Origin: Mesaphorura yosii | Taxonomy: Eukaryota; Arthropoda; Collembola; Poduromorpha; Tullbergiidae | NCBI GenBank assembly: GCA_009869945.1 | Contig: WIXG01000001.1 | Coordinates: 372,001 to 436,000 of the forward strand | Reading direction: 5' to 3' | Length of the DNA: 64,000 nt | Shown: in pieces, positions 38,401 through 50,300 of the stretch | How positions within the stretch are numbered: position 1 is the stretch's first letter | Layout of the letters: the number at the start of each line of letters is the position of its first letter | Made by a program: the position numbers and the translations under genes | Notes under the pieces: generated by a model | Database searches by the model: none | What the model was told of the DNA's origin: nothing | Seen by the model: only the letters and a program-made list of their open reading frames with translations

Positions 38401-41400
38401 TCAATCTAGATATCTACTACAAGTCCGATGGAAGAGGTCGATGTCCGTGATGAAAAATTCTGGACGTCCACGGCGTGGACCAGAAGCATTATTGTTGGTA
38501 TCTCTTCCGGCTCCGAAAACCAGCTTTCGGAACGCAATTCTTCCACCTTCTCCACCAATCCATTTAGATTTGTTGCATTGGGCCGACTTGTGGCTTGTTT
38601 CTTGTGGCTCTACACAGGTTCGTTCATTCGATCCAATGAGTGCAACGACCTGGAAAACCAATCAAGGTAAGGACATGGACGTTGACCATCAACTTCATCG
38701 CCAATAGACTTTTACCTGTGTGGACACCTTTCGAAGCTTGGACCCAGTTTTAGTCAGGTGTTCCGCGTAGTACTGTAGGAACTCCTCCCTCGACTAAAAT
38801 AAAATACATAATTTGCGAAGACATTAGTTGACGAAGGGTGCATTTAACTATTGAAAATAGCGCACCCGGTTAATTCCCCATGCGCGAAGTATTGCATCGT
38901 TCAGTTCAGAAGTCTTTTCGAGGCGCTGATAAAAATTCACCAAGAATGCGTCAATTCGTGCGTCAACATCACAAGGGCTAAACATTTTTTTAAAATCAAC
39001 TTGGGGACTGAGAGGTGAGGTATGCAAGGGTCGGATCATCACCAGTGCTTATCGGCGTGAGTCGCAACTACAATTGACAGCCCAATATCGTACTGATCGT
39101 GTGTCAAATTACAGTGAACATGGTACCCCAATTGCTGCTGAGTTCGCAACGCTCCGAAAAGGACGCGTCTCATTGAACCCTGCAGTAAAATTCTCATCAA
39201 GAAACGAGGCGACATTTTACTAAATTACTACTCAAACCTGGATCAGTTGGCACATTCTATAATTTCCTTGGCCAAATCTTCCCATTAAGTAATGATTTTT
39301 AATTGTGGAGATTCGGGACTCCTTGTTTAATGTTTGGACGCGAACGCATCTCTCCCCAACGGGAAAACAACGCCTCCCCACTTTGGCACTTGGCTACGAC
39401 GAGAATTCGCGTGTTTCAAATACACAAGCCTACATGATTCAGCCAGGACTTACTCCGAGTGGTTCTGGTGGAATGGCTTCTTCGAGAAAGTGCCCGAAGA
39501 ATTTCTTATTCATTACAAACTCTCCAATCTGAGCTGCTTCGAGCCGCGACGTGTTACCAATTGCTACCATTTCGATTTTCACGTTTTGTTTCATGATTTT
39601 CGAGAAGTTTTGGAAGCGTTCGTAATTCAGATGTTGCTTCATGGCTTCCATCACTTCAATTGACGAGTTATATTCAACATCCTTCAGTTTACTCAATAAG
39701 TCACTGCAGGGAGAAAAAAGCCGAATTATGAAAAATTATGATTTTAGAATGGACGAATAATTTTTAATACTGACTCAGCTAGCCAAGTTGAGTCTAGAGC
39801 AACATGCTCCCACAAATTAATTATGTGATTCTTGTACGATGTGAATTTCTCCTCCGTAATATTTCTATCAAGATTCACTACATTCGACAGGATCGTCGAA
39901 AGGAGGTCGTGCTGTTTATAGTTAAGTCCAGTAACAGCAATCAGGAAACGATGCTCAGACAAGAAATGGAACTGGATGGATGTTCCCAAATTCACCCAAA
40001 GTTGTGCGTCGCGGCAAATTGAAGCGTGAAGGAGCCATTTCCAGACCATTTGCACGCCACACTCTAAGTTGGCTTTAAGATTCTTCGGAGTCGCCAAGCA
40101 CACGACGTACCCCACCTGTGGTGTCCGCATCCCAAGAGTTGGGTTGTAGGAAAGGGCGAAAGTATGTTCGTCAACTGGAAAACAATGCGAACTGACTTTT
40201 CGATTTGCATCCTTGCCATTTCATACATACATACTTACACAATAACAGAGGAGCTTCCAATGCTGGCAGATTAGTATGTAATACTATGCTAGCTTGCGGT
40301 GCTGAAGAACTCCAATTCGGCAATTTCAACTCGTCATGAACCCCTACGTCTTCAAGGGCATGGAGCATATCATACGGTATATCTGACAAACAAAGCATTT
40401 TGAGCATTCATGATGAATGAACCTTGCCTGAATGGGAAGTGCATACCTTGCACTAAATACTCAGTTCCATAAATTTGCTCCTTCAACGGAAACCCCGGCT
40501 TTCCAACATTTCGCGTCACCAACGAATAATGTGCTTTGCCGGGAGTAAGTTCATTCAAATATTTCGAAATTAACTTCTTGTCGAAATCAAACAGGCGCGA
40601 ATGACCGAACAAAACTTCCTCTTCTGGGCACGATACCAAGCTGTCCGACAATTGGATAAGTCGCCAAAGTTCAGCTGAAGGACTGAAGTACTTGAAATGA
40701 GCCTTCTCAATTTCTCCAAGCTGGTCATAATTCTTCTTGGTAACTCCTTCCTCTTTGATCAACTCAATATACGAGAAGATGGCTTCGAGAACTTCTTGAA
40801 TCCTATCGCGCCCTTGAGACGTTAAGCAAATGTCAATTGAAAACACCGAGACGTATTGGTTGCGATAAGCCCCGTGGTCCGGGTTTCCTGCGACAAGTCT
40901 GATAATTAAATTCCTGCAAACAGACGATGAATGCAACTGACACTGAAAGACCAAAACTGCTGCTCCTTTGGCGGACTATTACTTTTCCTTTAAGTAGGTG
41001 ACCAGACTTCCACGTGAATCATCGTCCAAAATCGATGCAATCAGGTTAAGCGGTTTTGTGTTGTAATTGGACCCTGCTTCGGGTGGCAAAGCCCACATGA
41101 CCGTCAACTGGAAGGGAGACACATGTATCAGAAATACATATGTGGCTCGATCAAGTCGAAGACTTGGGAATTTTACGTGGTTGGAGCGGTCCAATGGCTT
41201 GATTGTTAACAATCTGTTCAAGTTTCGATTATCATATGGCGTCTTTTTCGAACTCACGGATTTCTTGACCCGGTTTGTTGTCGGAATATGACGGATTTCC
41301 GAGAATATATTTCCGACGTACTCCTCCAATTTGTCAAGGTCTAAAGATGCCTATAACAAACGCTGCCTAGTGATTTCCTAGAGCCTTCAAAACTTCAACC

Positions 41401-42658
41401 AACTTCGAATTACCTGTACAACCATTGTAATATTTTCTCCGTGATAGTGTTCACTATGAAATTCCTTTAGCGCTTTCTGTAATCTTCTTGCAGCTTGGTC
41501 CGTGTTACCCGGCATTAATTTCTCCTTGCTGCCAATCGAGAATCGACGTAGTGGATGATTCTCGTCTTCCACGATCAGATTATTGATAAGATAATCGCGA
41601 CGAAATGGAATGGTCGTTTTACGCATAAAATACTCTGAAAATACTTCGAGTAAGTGCGAGTGCGAGTTATAATGCGCCTTTCTTCTTACCGTTATCCACG
41701 CTTTCGATTTCTCGGCGAACAGATTCAACGTTAAATAGCGGAGCTGAAATTAAGTCCGCTAGCATCTGCATGACAAGGTGAACACCAACAAAACCCGGGT
41801 CCTGAATGACTTGAAAATGATAGTTTGTTTTATTCTTGTCGGTGAAAGCGTTTCTTCCTCCTCCAAGTTTCTGGATGAGATAAAGTTACCGAGGTTGCAT
41901 GAAGATTGAAACGGATGTCAACACCATAATTACCTCAATTATTTCATGATAACCATTTTCTTCTTTAAACTTTTCGGAGCCATGATGCACGAGGTGCTCA
42001 CAGAGATGAGCGAGCCCTGGAAAATTTACAGGGTCATCGTGTGATCCGACACCCAATCGCAGTGATAACGAGCATATGGGCGGTGAGGTCGACTGGGCTT
42101 TGACTCCGCCAAGTTGCTCGAACGCTCCCATGAAGTCCTCAACGCTCACAGTCGCCGCGGCATGAGAAATTGGCAAATACACTCCACTCGTTGTCGAAGG
42201 CGTGTGAGTATAGACACGTTCTTTCATACTGGAACAGTTCATTTTGCTAGCCATCTCCAATAATTTAAAATCGTCGTGTGCGGAGACGTTCACTCCACTT
42301 TCTTTGCCGGAGTGAGATGAGTCTGGAATTTTGAATCGTGTCAGCTGTACTCAGTTTAAACCAAATAACCGATTAAATATCCGTTTTTACTTCCTGCATA
42401 AACTGATGCCCACGGAGTGTCGGGTCCGTTCGCATGAGTATTCCTGCTAATTAGCAGGACCTTCACTCCATTTCTGAGTTTCAGCAGTCGATATTGGTTC
42501 ATGTCGACTCCGGACTTTTCTGGCGAAGGAAGCCGCTTCCATAATTTAGATGGCTTAGACTTCTTCCCGCTCGGGCCTGCTGCATCATCAATGAAATTTG
42601 CCTTGCTTTCTGCATCTGTAACATTGCTTCCAGTCTTGCTTTTCCGGGGCCTAGCCAT
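38401..42658 (-). CDS. NRDC-like: Nardilysin-like M16A metalloprotease, 15 exons
   Basis: Zinc endopeptidase of the insulysin/nardilysin family; nardilysin cleaves at dibasic sites. Exons: 42658-42391, 42322-41934, 41870-41690, 41634-41414, 41350-41177, 41107-40983, 40913-40447, 40382-40239, 40174-39775, 39703-39454, 39393-39238, 39179-39043, 38977-38866, 38793-38716, 38649-38401. Introns are 55-72 bp, all GT-AG, and all phases agree, giving 1116 residues (human NRDC is about 1150, from memory). The inverted zinc motif HLCEH is at 195-199. The third ligand Glu280 lies in REIESVDNEY, its codon split by intron 3, so the active site looks intact. MWALPP, and LRTQQQLGYHV followed by VATHADKH, resemble nardilysin more than insulysin. 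An insert of about 95 residues sits where vertebrate nardilysin carries its acidic stretch, but it is not acidic. About 38 residues of the C-terminal helical region are absent. The fifth intron (41108-41176) is stop-free. Confidence 0.88.
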
Positions 42659-45109
42659 CAGGGAAAGTGAAAATTAGATCTAAGCGCTAGTAAAATTTAG
42701 AATTTTAAAGAATTTTGTCGTGAGAGTAAGCTAGGCTGGCGGAAAATCTCCTCTTGGCTAATTACAATATCATACGTGGCGAAGAGTGCGTGATTACCTT
42801 CAGGAATCCGTTGTCATTTTTTGCTGCGTAAAATTGGTGAGACCATTTTGGTTTTCGGCACGATTTATTGACGTGGCAACTATACTACCGTATCAATGCA
42901 GTGCACTGCTCAACGGAACTTGTCTTGGCCTAGATCTTCAGAAGTTACATTTACGATAATATTTTCATAATTCCAGTTCTCCAGTGGATTGGAACTCATA
43001 TTCTGCAATAATGCGACAATGGCCGGAAAGGGAGTCATTCTGTCCCGCTTTGGCCATTTTTGTAAGCCGACTTCATCGTCTTCCCCAATTGCTAGGATTC
43101 GAGCTATGATCTATCACACAACCGGTCAGTGTATCACCCGTATCGGTCAGGGAAATTTCTCCGTCGCTGATCAACCAAATTCAGAACTGTGATTGTGACG
43201 CTCCACAGATGGATGCTTTTCTTGTGGCCTTTATTTTCGTGAAATTACTTAATGAAGAAGAATAGACGATAATTAACTCGATTAGCTATACACATTTTTC
43301 AAGCGATTCTTCTCCGGAGTTCTTTACGGTCTCCGCTTTACTCGATTCGCTGCTGCTGTTTCAGGTGCGGCGTAATAACAAAAGATTCACGGAGCCAATT
43401 ACTGGAACTGCCGCCGCTTCCTCTTCTTTCAATTTCCTTTTCAATGAATCTCGTCTTGCGGTGGAATGAATCAATGGCCGAGTTCTTTTGTTCTCGTGGT
43501 GCTCTGCGCTTCACACTTAATTTATTTGGGTTTACGGCCGCGATGCTCCTGAAATTGGGCCAAAGTCGAAGCTTCCAATCAACCGAACCTAGGAACTCGG
43601 AAATTACCGCAGTCGTTCTTCATTTGAGACTTTAGATTCATTCTCAGATTGGTCAGAGCTTCAAGAGAAATCGATAAGTGAATTTGCTGCTACAAGCTGC
43701 ACTTCCATTTTGATTGTCCACGGAGAAATCCACAAGGCGGCTTTTGTTTCATCTTCAATGGCCATGATGGGCTGGACAGAAATGGAAATGTGAGAGTGAT
43801 GATGTCCATCACGACCCTTTCACATTCTCAAGTAACAGTCAAGGCCCCGAGCTAGCTACTTGACACTGAAAACGTGATCTGTCAGACGCACATTAGCATA
43901 CTGCCAATCCGACAATTTGAAATTACAAAATAGTGCTTGTGCCTCCGATTTTGTAACAACAATTATTATTGATGCCGTTGTCAGAAATCCATCCATAAAT
44001 TCAAGCCTGATGCATTAATGCCTGGTTAAATTCAGTCACCCATCATCATCAAGCACAAAATGATAAGTGGCAATCGCACGAATCGTTTTCATATTTGAGG
44101 AGTCGTAAACAAAGGAACAAAAGCCGAATTTGAGATGCATGATCGAGTATGAATTTGAAAATGAATTGAAGATGTGGGATGCGCGATGCGTTTCGTATTT
44201 GTATAATGCATTTCATTGAAATCCGATCTTTTTTTCCATCTCTGCCTGTTCCATGTGCACAGCGCATGTAATGTGTCATGGTACGTACGTTAATGGAATT
44301 TAGATACGTGATAATTTTATTAATTCGTCTTCCTTTTTCTGGAGCCGCATCACTTCTAATCTCTCAACTCGTGTCACAATCACAAATGACTTTTAGACGA
44401 CTGCCGATCTTAAGTGCACCAGATGAGAAACGCGCGTTACAAATTCATTAATTAAGCACAATTACAATTACATTTTAAGTATAATGATTGAAATCTTGAA
44501 GCTGAATTTTTAGCTTGGACATGGATGAGCTGGACAAATTACCGGAGTCTGGAGCTGGACATTATGAAATATTGGCTTCATGTGAAGATCGTGATTACTT
44601 TTGTACATGACAATGCATTTATGCATTTGCCAACCAGCAGCATGCATACAAAGCGAGCGAGCAGGTTAAGGTTACAAGTTACAACTTCTTCAGTTCCGAG
44701 TGCAATACATTTTAATAAAAGTGGTTGTCATAAATGTAGAAATGGAGGAGCATTATTATGACATCAAATTCAGTGCAGGAAAAGTCAAGATCAGTCTTGC
44801 CGTTGCGTTGTCTCTTTATCAGTTTCAATATTTATAAACCTTTCCTATCCAACACCCTGTGGTGCGATGTTGATTCCCGAATGCGTGTCATGTACAAATG
44901 CCATGCACAGGAGAAGGAAATATTGTCAACTCATGCATACACAATTTTAAATTAATTCATGCAGCCGCAGTCGAATTTGTTCTTTTTATTTGTAGTGCCT
45001 TATCAAGATTCATAAGTCACCGGAGACTGCGAATGCAGGAGATGCAGTTGCAAGTGCATGAGATACTTATCGTGCTAACTTTCCATCCCCTACGTTCTTT
45101 TTATACGCA
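42659..45109. other. Spacer between the nardilysin-like gene and DNAL4
   Basis: 2.45 kb upstream of the nardilysin-like ATG and downstream of DNAL4. It must contain the nardilysin-like promoter and 5' UTR, but I saw no clear TATA or initiator. Open frames are under about 85 codons. The spacing is too large to suggest an operon, although both genes share a strand. Confidence 0.55.
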
Positions 45110-45115
45110 TTTATT
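45110..45115 (-). terminator. Poly(A) signal of DNAL4
   Basis: AATAAA on the - strand, about 110 nt past the DNAL4 stop codon, within an ATAAATAAATG context. Confidence 0.45.
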
Positions 45116-45225
45116 TATCCGCATTACATCATTACACTTCGAGAGTTGTTAAATATTGCTGTGAATTTCAGTTTTAGAAATTGTACATTGCAAATTGAAT
45201 GTACTGGAGCTAATGATTCGTTTTC

Positions 45226-45796
45226 CTAAGTGCATTTCCAAACCAAAATGCCGAGATTGCCCATGTAGAACATGTAAAGAATGTTTTGCAAATGGTAGGT
45301 GACTTCGAAAGAGAAAGCTTCTCCAACCACAACCAGCCAGCCTGAAACGAACGAAATAATGCATTAGAACGTAGCAAGTGGACAAATGCGAACGAATTTT
45401 CAGTAAGAAAGGTTCTCACTTTCACCGTACGAACGTTCCATCAGGTCATGAATTTCTTTGCAAGCAAGCTGTGATAAGATGGTGAGTAATCAGTGAGTGG
45501 CTACAACAGTTTTAAGCATATCTATCGGATTTGCACCTATGCCTGTTACTTACGTCCAAATCATGGGTGTAGCGGTCAATGGTTCCAGTGACTAAGTCCA
45601 CAATTTCCGGCTTGGTGTCTTCAGGCATGTCGCTGAACTGCAAAATATAAAAAACAATCACATTGCGTGCTGACAAAGCGCTTGAAGTTGACCACAGCCA
45701 AGCCTTTTCTGTTTGGCGCTGACTTACCCGAACAAGAGGGTATGTTTTGACAAACGTTTGGGTCTCGGGTTCACCAGCTTCCTCCGTCGTGGCCAT
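45226..45796 (-). CDS. DNAL4: Dynein light chain 4, axonemal
   Basis: Small LC8-fold light chain of axonemal dynein, a force-producing complex of motile cilia and flagella. Exons: 45796-45728, 45637-45554, 45468-45420, 45341-45226. Introns are 90, 85 and 78 bp with GT-AG ends, and phases match. The model gives 105 residues, the same as I recall for human DNAL4. Recognisable matches are TYPLVRFSDMPEDTK near the N-terminus (human TFPLVRHSDMPEE), RSYGESWLVVVGEAFSFEVT (human FGSSWHVVIGEGFGFEIT), LQNILYMFYMG and the C-terminal VWKCT. The donor of exon 3 was set at GTGAGA because only this gives the family-length Gly-Glu-Ser-Trp junction. The ATG at 45796 is preferred over an in-frame upstream TTG/GTG extension because it restores the family N-terminus. 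The reading as DNAL4 rather than LC8/DYNLL rests on these motifs and the length. Confidence 0.93.
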
Positions 45797-46912
45797 GTTT
45801 CTTGCAAAAGTCCTGATACGATGCACGTGCTGAAGACTTTCGAAGTGTAAGCAAGTCCCCACAAAACTGTAAGAGCAAGCGGCGTGGGCAAATGTGATTT
45901 GATTTCGCTTGGACTCGTTCGTGAGTTGATGTTATCTTTATGACCACCAATCAATCCGTGTTGATTTCCTTTAAAATCAGCCCAGAAAACCCTAGTAACT
46001 AACTGCTTACAGTTGAACATCAATGCGTCTGGCAGCTATTTTTGGCGGTGAAGTGTACTGAGAGACAAGAGGGCACCAATATCCACATTAATTATACTAA
46101 TGACAAATGAGAAGACTCAAGAGACTCCATTCAATAAACATGTAAACCAGAGCAAGCAGGCAGATGTTCCAGGCCACCGGTGCCGTGTATCGGAGTCAAG
46201 TAAATGTACAGAAGTCATACAAAGGCAAACACCTCGTCTTCAGCAGCAAGAATGTGTCATTTGATTTTAATACATTTTCCTGAGTCGTGAATTGTGATTT
46301 CAGCCTAAGCCCAGCCTGGCGTTGGCTTCAGCTGTGCCATTACAAAGCAAAGTGGTACGTCCAGCGGTCCCAGCCGCTTAACTCGAAGAACAAGGAGTCC
46401 AAACCTGGCCAAGTCAAGAATGATATTGAATTTCTGAAAACATTTTGTTGTATCATCTTTCCAACTATCCTGAACCTGGAAACGAATATTTTCAATAATG
46501 GAAACGGGATAATGATTTCAACAATGCGACTGGTGAGAAAGATTCATTTTTATCTGTTCCGGTCGTGTATTTGATGAGTTACATTGTTGACTGGCATGTT
46601 TACCTTCTTGCTCTTGCTCGACTCATTGAAAGGGTCCCTGACTGCTGGCTTGACTCCTTTTGACTATGTGGTCTCTTGCTTTTATTCACCAACTAATGGC
46701 AAGGGCCACCCATAACAATAACAATGATGCGGGACCCAGCTGAAAGGTACCTCGGCCAGTCACAGTCACAATGCCACAACCATCATTAGACCCGTATTTG
46801 ATATGAATAATGACGCATAATGGTTCATTTAGTGGGCTTTTGTTTGATCAACCATCGTTTTTCTGGTTTTTCGTAGAAATACAAATATTGACTTTGAATA
46901 CACTCTTATTTT
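45797..46912. other. Region upstream of DNAL4
   Basis: 1.1 kb 5' of DNAL4 on the - strand. It presumably holds its promoter, but no core element could be fixed. Only short chance frames are present, including one of about 95 codons on the + strand with no recognisable feature. Confidence 0.5.
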
Positions 46913-47311
46913 CTAAGAACAGGAAGCTCTACTCAACAACAAAGATTCTGCATGTTGGAATGCCCCGCGATGCTGAAATATTGTCACATCGGGCGCCACT
47001 CGTGCATAAAATATTTCATGTGTCGCGTCGATCGAAACTCGAATCCTGAACTCAAAATCGTAAGCCAGAGTATATCCGTGGACGGAAACTGAAAATGGAG
47101 TTTGGGTCTCATGCAGTTCAAGCAGATGAGATATGGAAAGACCACGCCGCGCCGCAAGCAAACGTCCCAGCAGCATCGCAATTTGTAGTGAACGGTCCAG
47201 GAGAGTGCTACGGCTACACAATGACAAGGCTGTCACAGAAGCTATAAAATATGAATCACAATCACGGGACGGGACGGATGAGCGCACAACTCCATTCAAT
47301 CCCAATACCAT
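46913..47311 (-). CDS. Unassigned open reading frame, 132 codons
   Basis: The frame opens with ATG at 47311 and closes with TAG at 46913. Many codons end in G or C, unlike the A+T-rich surroundings. The predicted protein has a leucine-rich central helix-like stretch (LQIAMLLGRLLAARRGLSIS) followed by a strand-like segment (VSVHGYTLAYDFEFRIRV). No family is recognised, and no adjoining exons or poly(A) signal were assigned. Shorter frames overlap antisense. A chance frame is the more likely reading. Confidence 0.18.
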   Translation of the reverse strand: MVLGLNGVVRSSVPSRDCDSYFIASVTALSLCSRSTLLDRSLQIAMLLGRLLAARRGLSISHLLELHETQTPFSVSVHGYTLAYDFEFRIRVSIDATHEIFYARVAPDVTIFQHRGAFQHAESLLLSRASCS

Positions 47312-50300
47312 TTATATTTAATCTAATGGAAAATTATTTATCATAACAGCAATCCGATTGGAAACACAATATTTAAAGCCGCAGTTTACATTTTCTCCGG
47401 CTGGGATTCTGATTGAATTTGAAGATGACAATGCAAGACACAAATCAGCGGTGGGTTTCTTTCCTTCCTTCACTGTGCAGCCGAACGAACGGAAAAATAT
47501 TTACTGTCGCATGGCAATGGCGGGCTGGCTGCATGCTCCTGAGTCAGTATTTCAAGAAAAATGCTTTCTATTTCACCTGTCATCCCGCAACGCATCCCGT
47601 GCTTGTGCATCTTCGGTACATGAATAACAAGATGCTGAGAGAGACGAGCCAAGCCCTTTACAGCATGTCGAGTTAGGCTGACACCCTGTGGTGCTACTTT
47701 TATGTGCACATCATGTCCGATAAAGAAGTCAAACAAAACAAATATAAAATCAAGAAGCCATCAAAAACGAGTTACGACTTTGACTGCGTGTACTCCTCCC
47801 TTGAGACTAAGTTGGACTTGAAATTTGAAACAAAGGCCTTAACTTTCTGTCGCCATTTCACATATCTTCACGGATCGATGAAATTAATTTGAGCCTTTAT
47901 CTTTGTGATAGCGTTAACTGTGACTGTTGTAAAACTGTGACAATGGATTCATGCCATCGGTGTCTGTCATTGTCCAGCTCATCTCTGAATTGACGTTTGA
48001 CTTCAGTCCCGTTACATTGCTACATTTTCTCTGATTGGATTAACTGCAACCGGCCACCTTTCATTGTCTTGTCTGACCACAAACTCCACTACAATGAGTT
48101 GCTTGCGTGTGGCATGGCTTGCCATAAGCCATGGACAATGAAGGTAATTCCAGGCACAGTTAACTTGGCATAAGACAATAACGTTCATGTTCGCATTCAC
48201 GCTTTTTAGCTCGCATTCTCAATTTCAGACGCCGTCATAATCTCATAACTGAACCAAGGCAGGCAGGGCGTGTCCCATAACTCTCAACATAGTTCAACTT
48301 GAGAGTTTCGCTTTCAAAATTCAAACTGATCCTAAGACGCAGACGCAGCCTTTCAGTTGTCAGTCAAACGGAATGGAATTCGTTCTCACCGCACTGGTTA
48401 CCCTGAATTCTTAGAAGGGGTAATGCGCAGCAAAGAGCAGAGTTAATGGAAGGGCAATACAAATTAATTATAAAGATTGAAACCAATCTCCATGCATCCG
48501 ATGCGTGGTGATCATCTGCTTCTGCTCGCTCGGCTCCATTGTTGACGACTGACGTTTGCCGGTGGTTTGAGGTGACTGGTAGGCATCGCTCTTGTGCAGC
48601 GCAGAGCTGCTTTTAAAGTCAACAATGCTTCCCTTCATTCCGCAACGTTTTAAGTAGTCTTCTCGTCGTAGCTTAGCCTTAACCGTATTGTTATCTTATA
48701 ACAATAACAATCGCTGCTGCTCAAGCAGGGAATAAAAAGGCTTTACGGTATCCATTTTACGCGTACCCTTTCATTCTCGCATCGTGAAATGATCTGCATT
48801 AAATATGTATCAAAATTAAAACTCTCTTAGAGTGCTGGAAGAGGAAGCCAAAAGCTGAGCTGCTTTCAGTCAAAAAATTTGACGCACGCATAAAAGAAAA
48901 GGCCCTCTGCACTACACGACCATATGCGGCGCGGCTGCTGCTGACTGCTGACTTCGGTGTAGTGTACAAGAAGGATAAACATCAAATCTGACACAAATCC
49001 TTCGGCTGATATCCCGGACACAATGGAAATCTCTTAACTCTTACCTTGTGGTTTTAGTACGCGTACGTACAACGGAGCCTGAGCTGAGAGTCTCACTTTG
49101 ACTTCAGCTTCTAACTTTTGATTTGACATGAAGTTTTCTATTGTCAACAACCAACTGCAACTGACTCCTGCCTGAAAGACCTCATTCGGAAAATAAATCG
49201 AGAATTAAGTATGACGAGGACACTTGCTCTCGCTGCGCTCCAGAAATTCTAATTTTAGCGTTCAACAATGAATGTATTCTGACCGCTCATGACCTCGCAG
49301 GTGCTACCAGGCTACCGGCTTTCTTTATGCATAGTAATATCATAATATAAGCTATTATTCGCATTAATTCCTGCCGTATTGGATTCGTTGGACAGATAGG
49401 GGTTTGGAACATCAGCCCAGAAGTTGTCGACTAACAAGAATACCTGCCTGTGCTTTGTACTACAAATGTTAGATACAAATCTCGCTGTTCAAGCTTATCG
49501 ACGTTGACAATGTCAGAGTTCCACAATAAATCAGTTTACTAGGGGTTTCTTTGGTCAGCCCAAGAATGTGTCCCTGTGCGCTTTTTAACCCAAAAGGAAA
49601 AGAAATTCTTTACTGTCAACAGGGCACATTAAAAAAATTAAAAATAGCAACTTGAGCCTTGTTCTCAAGCAGTTCATAATTTAAAATTACAAGGCGAGGC
49701 ATTAAAAAGGTTCAAGAGCGCGTCAAGGGTGGTGGCTGGTTTATAAAGTCCATAATGTCATTGTTTGCTCAGCTCCGGGATAGAGGACAGCTTTGCGGTA
49801 TCCTTCTTGATCTCGACGTGGTGTGGAATTCCAAGCACCACGACTGGTAAAAAATGTCCGCGACGACCGTGAATGATTTGTGGTCCACCACATCGCTTCG
49901 CATTGATTGTCATTGTCAACATGTCAAGTCTTCGGTCGAAGGTTAACCTTTTTTGTTTTGTCATCATTATAAACGTCTTCGGCTGGTTCGTCGCATTTCC
50001 TTGAACTCTATGTCAAGACTCAGGACACTTCGCTGGTTACGCGCCAATGATTGATGGCCTTTTAATCATGTTGTTACAGACTTCATTAATTTTATTACAT
50101 TTGTTATTCTCATCAGCGATTTTTCTGGACTTTCGGTGCTCCCAGATCTCAAAGGTCGATGATTATGATTAAACTGCTTGACTTGGCCGAGTTGGTGTAT
50201 CCTGATAAGGAAAAGTGATAACAGCCGCTCAAACGCTTCCTGCTGTAAGCTCTTTTCGCTTCCTGCACACGGCCAAACTTCTGAAAGGTCGATTTGTTTC

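Noticed and set aside
39008-39042. A 35-bp intron as the junction between exons 12 and 13 of the nardilysin-like gene
   Set aside because: It keeps frame, but a later acceptor (after TGTTTAG) gives a 65-bp intron like all the others and a protein length closer to the family, so that was used.
39305-39663. Open frames of 75 and 109 codons on the + strand
   Set aside because: They are antisense to exons 10-11 of the nardilysin-like gene and are shadows of it.
42061-42130. A possible 57-bp in-frame intron within exon 2 of the nardilysin-like gene
   Set aside because: It has GT and AG ends, but the sequence is G+C-rich and coding-like, unlike the A+T-rich introns of this gene. It was kept as exon.
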